Assembly: GCF_023053635.1 (NCBI RefSeq) | Contig: NC_086172.1 | Coordinates: forward strand, 13,173,501 to 13,237,500 | Length of the DNA stretch: 64,000 nucleotides | Direction of reading: 5' to 3' | From: Elgaria multicarinata webbii | Lineage: Eukaryota; Chordata; Lepidosauria; Squamata; Anguidae | Shown here: piece after piece, positions 54,265 to 62,865 of the stretch | Layout: every line of letters starts with the position of its first letter | Numbering within the stretch: position 1 is the stretch's first letter | Notes under the pieces: generated by a model | The model's input: the letters and a program-made list of their open reading frames with translations, nothing else | The model's database searches: none | Told to the model about the DNA's origin: nothing | Translations under genes and position numbers: made by a program

Positions 54265-55008
54265 TAAGAGGTTGCAATCTGATATCCCCTTAATTAGGAG
54301 TAAGCCCCACTAAACTCAAAAAGATTTAAAGGAGCTAATGGGAATCATTTAAAACTCAATGGAAATAGACATGTATAGGGGTATAGAGGTTAGAGTAAGA
54401 ACAGGATATAAACATAACATAAATGTTGCTTGTATAAAATACAGCTAAATTAAATAAATGTGCTTACGTCAAGCTTCAGTAATGGTTCTGCTTGTCTACC
54501 ATCCAAATGTTTTCACTTCTTGCAGCTTTTCAGTTTCTATTGCCTCAGACCTCCTGCTAGAATTACTGGGGGAATGAATTTGGGTTGAATAGTATGGATT
54601 TATCACAACAAATCTGAGTTTTGGGTGGATATTCTGAAATCTGTCGTGCCCTCACTGAATTCACTTACATATCACAGTTAAATTAATGAGTATTACCCAA
54701 TCTAGTCTACGTTGTAGTGATATTGTGTCCTTTTTGAATTTGAACACTTTAACCTCAAACTATCACCATCCTTGTGAACAAAACAAGCTTGTGTCTGACA
54801 GCGTTATGCAGCATAAATGCAACTAAATTAAGGCAGCCACCTTGCTCCCTTAATTGTAGAAAAGCCGTTTTTATTACCATTTAAATCTCCCCCCCCCTTT
54901 TTTAAATCAGTTTCTCTGTTAACTTCTTTTCACTCACTCAGGCATTAAGCTTTCTCCTTTTCTCTCCCTATGCCATCGCATTCCGTTCCTTCTCTCTCTG
55001 CGCACACT

Positions 55009-55166
55009 GGCTAGATCTACACCAAGCAGGATATAACACTATGAAAGCGGCATGATAGCGGGATATGGCATGTGTCCATGGGCCCCCACAGTTGTCAGTG
55101 CACTTCAATACCGCTATAAAGCAGTCGTGTGGCTCCTGCCTCTTATATATACCGCTTTCATAGTGA

Positions 55167-55218
<52 letters not shown>

Positions 55219-55239
55219 CTGCTTGGTGTGGATCTAGCC
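55009..55239. mobile_element. DNA element with ACT target duplication, holding a (TATC)n array
   Basis: Ends 'GGCTAGATCTACACCAAGCA' and 'TGCTTGGTGTGGATCTAGCC' are inverted repeats, flanked by ACT (55006-55008, 55240-55242). Thirteen TATC units (55167-55218) lie inside its right arm. The copy B version (from 61229) has no TATC array and is cut at 61395. Confidence 0.88.
55167..55218. repeat. (TATC)13 microsatellite
   Basis: Thirteen uninterrupted units; absent from the duplicate. Confidence 0.98.
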
Positions 55240-55544
55240 ACTGTTTCTTCTCTCCATCTGTCTTTGCACCACCACCTCTCAGCTCCCCTTGCTGCTTTTC
55301 TTCTTCTTTGAGTCTCGTATGGTCTGCTCTGAGCGCTCCCCTCAATGTCCCCTCTAGCTCTCTCTTGCTCAGCTCAGCGTTGGCCGTAAACACACGGCTT
55401 TCACTCCCCCTGCACATATGCACAGGGCTGCTTTTCACAAAGCAGCGCATGAGGAGGTAACTCTGCTCTTGGATGGTATAATTTCAGATTGCAGGTGGGC
55501 AGTGGTCTTGTTGGGCCAGGGCTCACAGGGATGCAGCACCGGCA

Positions 55545-55590
<46 letters not shown>

Positions 55591-56300
55591 GCAATTGTTA
55601 TTAGCAGGGATGCAGAGGTCCTCTGCCGCCACTCTCCTGTTCCCTCTTAGCTTAGTTTCAATGCTCTTGGAGCGTTTTCATTCGCGTTTCCCTCCTGCTG
55701 CTTTACCTCCTGCTTCTGTCCCATAATAGGGACATGCAGCTTCCTTTTTCTTCGCACGGGGGATAAAGAGGAAGCAGCAGCGACCACGTGGCCCGTTCAG
55801 TGGGTGTTTTTGTAGCGCAGCTTCTCTTGCACATAGCAGGAAATGGCACCAATTATTGACAAGGGCAAGAAGAAACGGTTTTTCAGGTAGCATTTTGTAG
55901 TGGAAAAAACAACAGGAGGAGGAGCGGGAGGATCGCTGCTTTGTCTGAATGACCCGCAAAAATCTGTGAGTGGCCAGTCACGACTGTGCGATAAAACGCT
56001 TGTCTGAAGATGCTCTCAGTAGCTGGGAAGAAATGCATTTTCCCAGCAACAATATATTGTTCCCTGTTGTAATTTGAAGTATTTTGGGGTGGCCTGGTTT
56101 TGAATGGGCAATCAAGACTAGAGATGTAAAATTCCTGGAAATTTTGAAGCCATGGGGGGGAAAAGCATTTGTTTCCTGGGGGGGGGGAGGAGGGGGTTGG
56201 GAAAAATGGAATTTTGGGGTAAAATTGAAATAGTGCAATATTAGCACTTTTTACAGATTGAAAGTCACTTTGTTACTTTAGGAACATAAAATGCAATTAT
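55240..56300. other. spacer after copy A, (ATT)n and G-rich runs
   Basis: Contains (ATT)n at 55546-55590 and G-runs at 56153-56200 that could form a G-quadruplex. About 55985-56010 matches the end motif of the 53920 element. This sequence is not present after copy B. No gene is seen. Confidence 0.6.
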
Positions 56301-56308
56301 GTCCAAGT

Positions 56309-56628
56309 TGTAAGCAGATGTAAACATTTGTTTAAAATCCTTCTCCTGCACCCCAGCGGCGGCTCAGAAGATACGCTCAAAAAGTAGGGGCTAAGGGCTT
56401 TATCACACCAGCGTTATACTGTGCAATCACTGCGAATTGCATGCAAAGGACTCAGAAGTTCTCCACCTTATAATCTGCTTTGATTGTGAAGTACTCCCAT
56501 GCATCCTGCCTTAATTGTGCAATAAAGCAAAAAGATTTGCCATATTTAGCCCCTACATTTTGAGCGTATCTTCTGAGCTGCCGCTGGGACGCAGGAACAG
56601 GATTTTAAAGAAATGCTTACATCTGCGT
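56309..56628. repeat. inverted repeat P/P' (arms about 85 bp)
   Basis: The arm 56309-56393 ('gcggctcagaagatacgctc', 'aaaaagtaggggctaa') is the reverse complement of 56540-56628 ('gagcgtatcttctgagctgc'). The left arm of the next element lies between them. Confidence 0.85.
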
Positions 56629-57029
56629 AAGCTTTAAAGATAACGACACCAAAATTGGCACAGTAATAGATATTAGGGAGAGCTTTAAGCATACCAAATT
56701 TGAATTGAATTGGGTCATCCGTTGATTTTTTATGATTTTTTTACATTTCCCCCCCCTTAAACTCACTTCCTGGTATGCAAAGGATCGCTGTCGCCTGGTA
56801 GCAAAAACAACAACAACCACGAAAGCTTAGCACTACGGGGATAATCCGAGGGAAGCAGGTACGTGGGATGAAGCTTTCTATACGGTGAATCTTTTTGCTT
56901 TATTGCACAATTAAGGCAGGATGCATGGGAGTACTTCACAATCAAAGCAGATTATAAGGTGGAAAACTTCTGAGTCCTTTGCATGCAATTTGCAGTGATT
57001 GCACAGTATAACGCTGGTGTGATAAAGCT
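56394..57029. mobile_element. DNA element with long (about 145-bp) inverted ends
   Basis: The left arm 'GGGCTTTATCACACCAGCG' to 'aataaagcaaaaaga' (56394-56535) is the reverse complement of the right arm 56883-57029, ending 'CGCTGGTGTGATAAAGCTC'. The left flank is TAA, but the right flank (ATT, start of duplication copy B) does not repeat it. One copy of the shared 'caatggatg' module lies inside in reverse (56629-56745). Confidence 0.85.
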
Positions 57030-57048
57030 CATTGGGTGGGATAGAAAT

Positions 57049-58598
57049 TAGGGCTGTGCTCCACTTTGCTTCGGATCGTAGAAGCAGCATCGGATCAGCC
57101 TGATTCGCCTCCGTTAAAGGCGGAGGCGGTTCAGGTTGGGGGGCAGAAGAGCAACATGGGGCGGATCATCCATTTGCGGATCGACCTGCTTCCTCGCGGA
57201 GCTCCGCCCGCAATCTTGGAAGGTTTTCCCCATAGTATTACATTGTGCAAATACAGCGCATATAACTTTTTTGTTTTAAAAGCTACATTTTTGAAACTTA
57301 CTGTACTTAGAGAGTGCTTGTTGGGGGTCATTTGTGTCGATTTTCAGAATTTTCCGTCGTGCAGTTTGCTTGCTATTAATTTTTATAGAATGGGTAAAAC
57401 GGGAGGAGGAAGCAGCTCTTCTTTTCCACCTTAATTGACAGATTGAACTTGTGATGATAATGTGAAGCATCCTCCAATCCCAATGTTAGAGTGGGGACTA
57501 AGGAAGAGGGAGCCAGAGACAGTTTCCTTTCTCAGAGGGTTAGTTAGTTCTGCACTGTAGCTGTGTTTGTTTGGAGGAGATAGGATTTAGCTTGGGGTAT
57601 TGGTGTGTTTGCTGTGCACTGCTTGTTAAGTGCAAACAGCATTCAAATAAAGTTTGGGCAAAGCACAATACACACTTGTCCCATTTCCCCAAATAATAAA
57701 TACATTATTAGTATTAGTCCTTCCCCGTGATGAAAAAGGCATTGCTGCCCAGCTGTATCTGTAAAAAATATCAGAGCTATTTGCATTTTTGAAAATGGGG
57801 TGTGGAATTTTGAAATATTCCCCTAAAATCAGTGGATGCTTGGATTTGATCCGAACTTGGCACAAATGTGGATCTAGGTGGAAGCTGAGATTATGGCCAT
57901 TTTAAAGTTTTTATCTTGAAAAATGACAGAGATATTGGCATTTCTGAAAATGGGGTGGGGGATTTTAACATATTCACCAAAAATCACTGAATGTTCGGAT
58001 TTGCTTCAAACTGGCCATGAATGTGGATACGTGGATAAGCTCCCATGGTGCCAATTTTGAGGTTTCTAACGTTAAAACTGACGGAGATCTAGAAAGGGTA
58101 GTTAATTGGGGTTAGGGGTTGAGGGTTAAAAGGAAAAGAATTCTCTAAAAATCAGTGGATGCTCAGATTTGATCCAAACTTGGCACAAATGTGGATCTAG
58201 GTGGAAGCTGGGATGGTGGCCATTTTGAAGTTTTTATCTTGAAAAATGATAGAGATATTGGGATTTCTGAAAATGGGGTGGTGGATTTTTACATATTCAC
58301 CAAAAATCACTGAATACTCGGATTTGCTTCAAACTGGCCATGAATATGGATACATGAATAAGCTCTCATGGTGCCAATTTTGAGGTTTCTAACATGAAAA
58401 GTAAAAAAGTTGTAGGCGTTTGATTTTCAATGCAAGTCTATGGGGGCGGGAAACATGGAGCTCCGATTCAGATCCGGAGCTGTGGAGCGGAGCGGAGCGG
58501 AGCGGACCATAGGCAGAATGGCATGGGGTGGAGCAGACCCTACCCGGAAGTTGCGGATCGGGACCCGGAGCGGATCGGGGGGTTCGTGCACAGCCCTA
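57049..58598. mobile_element. hAT nonautonomous element inserted in copy B
   Basis: 1550 bp; ends 'TAGGGCTGTGC' and 'GCACAGCCCTA', with a perfect 8-bp duplication 'atagaaat' (57041-57048, 58599-58606). Copy A has the empty site, with a single 'atagaaat' at 52383-52390. The terminal regions resemble 38009-38778 ('gcctccgttaaaggcggagg', 'gcggatcggggggttcgtgc'). The interior has four 150-165-bp repeats (about 57825-58410) of a module also found in 46130-47405. Confidence 0.96.
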
Positions 58599-58867
58599 AT
58601 AGAAATGTAATTAGTTACTCTTCTGAAGCCACATTTTGGCGTGGTATTGTGGCATTTATCTCATCCAGAAATGCAGCTCTCTCTATATGCTGGACAAAGC
58701 TGTCTTTACTTATTTGCATCTCAAATTAGCCTATTCCCTTTCCTGATCCCCTCTAGTTAACTGTTGCATTACTGCAGTAGCTCTTCATTCAGTGCTCTTT
58801 GACCTCATGCTACTTTGGCACGACACATATTATCATGGGGCTGTTTTGGATCAGTGGATGATGATTA

Positions 58868-58880
58868 GCTAATGATTAAT
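58868..58880 (+). promoter_or_regulatory. HNF1-like site, copy B
   Basis: 'gctaatgattaat', closer to GTTAATNATTAAC than the copy A version (ATTGAT in A, ATTAAT in B), 136 bp before the ATG. Confidence 0.5.
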
Positions 58881-58940
58881 AAAACTTGGAATAGAATAGA
58901 ACACCAGAAAGATAGCATGAGTTCTGCTTCATAATCTGCA

Positions 58941-58956
58941 TTAAAAGGATAAAAGA
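58941..58956 (+). promoter_or_regulatory. TATA-like box, copy B
   Basis: 'ttaaaaggataaaaga', identical to copy A. Confidence 0.4.
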
Positions 58957-59015
58957 AGCTAGCACAAGGTACGCAAGGGGGTCCTTCCATTGATGACATT
59001 TTTGTGAACAGAGTG

Positions 59016-59879
59016 ATGGCTTTTGTTTTTCATCAGCCTGGGAGCTTGGCTGTATGGCTTCTCTCTTTGCTTACCATCTTCACCTTCATTGAAAGTAAGA
59101 AGCTGCTAGTGCTACCTCAAGATGGAAGTCACTGGCTCAGCATGTCTGCTGTCGTGCAAAAGCTCAGCGAACGAGGTCATGAGATAACAGTGGTGGCACC
59201 AGAAATTAATTTGCTCTTAAAAGGATCGAAATATTACAAGCAGAAAACATATGCTGTGCCATACACACAGGTGGATCTTGATGCTGGATTTCAGAAGTTT
59301 GCAAGAAACCTATTCCATAAGGTTTCTTTTCCTTACACAATTCTTCAAGAGTATCGGAACAACATGTATGTAATAAATATGTTTTTTGACAATTGTGACA
59401 GCCTTCTGAAGAATGCAGAACTCATAAGGTACCTGGAAGACCACCAATTTGATGCACTTTTTACAGATCCAGCTTTGCCATGTGGAGTCATCCTAGCTGA
59501 ATATCTTTCCATCCCTTCTGTATACTTCTTTCGTGGATTCCCATGCAATTTAGAGCATGCAATTTGTAAGTCTCCAAACCCAGTTTCCTATATCCCAAGA
59601 TGCTATACCAAGTACACAGACCAAATGACTTTCATTCAACGTGTGGTTAATCTGTTCGTTAATTCTGTAGAGACGTCACTTTTTAAGACTCTATATAACA
59701 AATATCAGGATATTGCTTCAGAGTTTCTACAGCGAGATGTTCACTTACCAACACTTTACAGAAATGGTTCAATCTGGCTTTTGCGTTATGACTTTATCTT
59801 TGAGTATCCGAGGCCTCTCATGCCCAACATGGTCTTTATAGGAGGCATAAACTGTGAAGAAGGGAAAGTCCTGCCTGTG
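59016..59879 (+). CDS. UGT1A: UGT1A variable first exon, copy B
   Basis: Same role as the exon at 52800. 864 nt, 288 codons, ATG at 59016, donor 'gtatgt' at 59880. Signal peptide, His39 and Asp151 are intact. Compared with copy A there are 17 nucleotide differences, 11 of which change the protein: I13V, E28K, V91G, I116N, L119V, S178N, A217S, I225T, V261I, K266R and F268L. V91G, I116N and L119V lie in the part of the N-terminal domain that lines the acceptor pocket in UGTs, so substrate preference may differ (inference). The frame closes soon after the donor at 59912. The common exons 2-5 are expected to the right. Confidence 0.96.
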
Positions 59880-60140
59880 GTATGTCCATTAATTTTCATT
59901 GTAAAATGTTAATTAAATTGGGAAAGGAAGTGTTACATCTGTGTTATCACCATAAGGAATGCAAATGACATCCAAATAATATTACCAAAAATATGAAAAG
60001 GTTTAGAAGAAGTCATTACACCACTGATAGATGCCAGGTGTCGATGAGAATGGTCTGAAAATACTAAATGAGGTTTCTATTTGTGAACATATCAAAGTCT
60101 GAATGGGAGACTATATGGAAACCAATCTGCATTGCTCTAA

Positions 60141-60486
60141 GAGCTCCATCACACAGGGGTTAACACGCTCCCTACCTCACTTCTCCACCTGTGTTTTCCT
60201 TCCTCAGGTTACTTCCTCTTTCAAGAAGACGAAGTGCCCAACAAGCACAAGGCCCATTGAGTCCGCTGTTCTAATGGCGCTGCTTCTCCTGCACACAGCA
60301 GGAGAGAGCAGCAATTCCGAGTTTAAGAAAATATCGGACTTAACGAGGGTTTTTTTTGTCGTGCAAGGAAGGCCAGAAGGGGTGGAAGGGCGCGCGGGAG
60401 GTAGATGACGTCATGTGAGGGACCTGAGCAAACTCCGTGAGTGCCCAGTAACGAGCTTGCGATAAAACGCGTGTCGGATGGAGCTT
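60141..60486. mobile_element. DNA element with TAA target duplication, copy B
   Basis: Duplicate of 53920-54264, same TAA flanks, with a few point and length differences. Confidence 0.75.
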
Positions 60487-61228
60487 TAAGAGGTTGCAAT
60501 CTGATATCCCCTTAATTAGGAGTAAGCCCCACTAAACTCAAAAAGATTTAAAGGAGCTAATGGGAATCATTTAAAACTCAATGGAAATAGACATGTATAG
60601 GGGTATAGAGGTTAGAGTAAGAACAGGATATAAACATAACATAAATGTTGCTTGTATAAAATACAGCTAAATTAAATAAATGTGCTTACGTCAAGCTTCA
60701 GTAATGGTTCTGCTTGTCTACCATCCAAATGTTTTCACTTCTTGCAGCTTTTCAGTTTCTATTGCCTCAGACCTCCTGCTAGAATTACTGGGGGAATGAA
60801 TTTGGGTTGAATAGTATGGATTTATCACAACAAATCTGAGTTTCGGGTGGATATTCTGAAATCTGTCGTGCCCTCACTGAATTCACTTACATATCACAGT
60901 TAAATTAATGAGTATTACCCAATCTAGTCTACGTTGTAGTGGTATTGTGTCCTTTTTGAATTTGAACACTTTAACCTCAAACTATCACCATCCTTGTGAA
61001 CAAAACAAGCTTGTGTCTGACAGCGTTATGCAGCATAAGTGCAACTAAATTAAGGCAGCCACCTTGCTCCCTTAATTGTAGAAAAGCCATTTTTATTACC
61101 ATTTAAATCTCCCCCCCTTTTTTAAATCAGTTTCTCTGTTAACTTCTTTTCACTCACTCAGGCATTAAGCTTTCTCCTTTTCTCTCCCTATGCCATCGCA
61201 TTCCGTTCCTTCTCTCTCTGCGCACACT

Positions 61229-61395
61229 GGCTAGATCTACACCAAGCAGGATATAACACTATGAAAGCGGCATGATAGCGGGATATGGCATGTGTCCATG
61301 GGCCCCCACAGTTGTCAGTGCACTTCAATACCGCTATAAAGCAGTCGTGTGGCTCCTGCCTCTTATATATACCGCTTTCATATATCCTGCTTGGT
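61229..61395. mobile_element. truncated DNA element at the right end of copy B
   Basis: Starts 'GGCTAGATCTACACCAAGCA' as in copy A but stops in the right arm after 'atatcctgcttggt', where unrelated sequence begins. Confidence 0.85.
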
Positions 61396-61630
61396 CTGTG
61401 AACCCATTCTTTCGGAACCAGCCAGAACTCTAAAGGAGCTATCCAAGCACCCAGGAGAAAAGCCCATTCCCATACATGTTCAAGTATTTCCTGATGGATT
61501 TGTGGTCAGAGCTGTCCCTGGCCCAGTCTACATCTGTGTAACCTACCAGTTCTGGATTGCTACTAGCTGGCACTTTTATTTTAAAGCCATAGTCCCTTTC
61601 AGATATCTAGCCACTCTTAACAGTGACCCA
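61396..61630. other. unassigned segment beyond the duplication
   Basis: A plus frame stays open here and reads 'LSEPARTLKELSKHPGEKPI', 'HVQVFPDGFVVRAVPGPVYI' and on to 61642. Composition is protein-like, but I do not recognise a family and see no clear splice sites. It may be chance or a piece of an unknown mobile element. Confidence 0.3.
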
Positions 61631-62134
61631 AGCCTTAGCTAGATGGGGCGAAATCCTGGGGCCATCCCTGGGATCATCCCTGTACGTTCACATGACACAC
61701 AGGGGATCCCAGGATCAGGGAGGGATGACCCCCCCCCTTGCCCTAGAATCTCACCCTACCGTTTGAGCCTGGTTTTTCCATGGTTCTGGGCTGAGACCGA
61801 GACAGCAAAATGTGTGGCCGGGCATTGTGGTTTGTCCCGGTTCCTCGCAGTTCATTGTGAGGAGCTGGGATCCGCGCACTGGGCACAGAGCTCCTCAGGA
61901 TCACTGTGCCCATGTGGGGTGGGGTGGAGGGAATGGGCACAGTGATCCTTACATTTTGCGCACGAGCACTCGTGTGCATCTTCCCTTTAAGAAAAAACCA
62001 AAATGGCGGGCACGACGCCTCTACCTCTGAGATCATCGCACGCTGCATGTGAACAGAGGGGGAGATCTCACAATAAAAATATCACGAGATTTTCACCCCT
62101 CCGTCCCGCTAGACTGGTAGGTCTAGCTAAGGCC
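61631..62134. mobile_element. DNA element, GGCCTTAGCTAG family, long copy 3
   Basis: 504 bp; ends 'AGCCTTAGCTAG' and 'GTAGGTCTAGCTAAGGCC', flanked by CCA (61628-61630, 62135-62137). The terminal parts ('gatcatccctgtacgttcac') match the two short copies, but the interior (about 61740-62050) is extra and may come from the parent element. Confidence 0.8.
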
Positions 62135-62542
62135 CCAGATTCTTCCACAGGTGAGCTGTTTTTTGTTTTGTTTTTTCTACTGAAGGTTCTTACAGCAGTT
62201 GCTATGTTTTGGTCAGATAGTAATGGTTAAGGATAGGAGTTTTGTTGTTGTTGTTGTTGTTGTGTATTTGCTATTGTTTCGCAAATGTTCACTTTCATCT
62301 GCCTTCTTGAGGAAGTCTGTTTCCACAGGTGTTGCTATGGTGCGAGTTCTTTGAGTCCTAATATCTCCAAAAGTTTAATAATCTTTTTCTGTTGACTTAC
62401 AAGATAGGAACTGCCTGTTCTCTTTCAATCTGAATGCCTAAATAATAAGTTGCATTTATTAATTTGTTTATTTCCACTTCCTTGTTTACAATTCTTGCAT
62501 AGTCCTCAGCTCTTTGTGTTATCACAATTTGATCATCTACAT

Positions 62543-62543
62543 A

Positions 62544-62581
<38 letters not shown>

Positions 62582-62865
62582 TTATTTGTATCCTGCCTTT
62601 TGTCCAATGCTGGGCCTCAAGGCGGCCTTACAAAGTTTAAAACATACATTGGGGGTGGGGAACAAAACCATAAACTTTTAAAATACACAACAAAATTATA
62701 AGACATTAACATAGATGGAGGGCCAGATTATTCTCCAAAGGCCTGCTGGAACAAACAAGTTTTAGCCTGCTTCCGAAAGCCCATCAAGGAGGGAGCCAGC
62801 CTAGCTTCCCCGGGAAGAGAGTTCCAGAGCACTGGAGCAGCCACCGAGAAGGCCCTCTCCCATGT
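62543..62865 (-). mobile_element. LINE 3' end with (ATT)n tail
   Basis: (ATT)n at 62545-62579 then 'tgtatcctgccttttgtcca', 'aaggcggccttacaaagttt' and a reversed RT C-terminus ('agttccagagcactggagca'). A different L2-type subfamily from its neighbour, which inserted beside or into it. Confidence 0.75.

Larger units (their letters stand above)
52373..55239 (+). repeat. tandem segmental duplication, copy A
   Basis: Copy A of a duplicated block. Its partner is 57031-57048 plus 58599-61395, with coding positions offset by 6216. Identity is about 98% in coding sequence and similar by eye outside. It holds UGT1A exon 1 (A), its promoter, and two DNA elements (53920-54264 and 55009-55239). The shared part ends where copy B stops inside the second element. 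Confidence 0.92.
57031..61395 (+). repeat. tandem segmental duplication, copy B
   Basis: Starts with the 18 bp 'attgggtgggatagaaat' shared with 52373-52390. It is split by the hAT element 57049-58598, resumes at 58599, and ends at 61395 inside a DNA element whose full form is in copy A. Confidence 0.92.
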
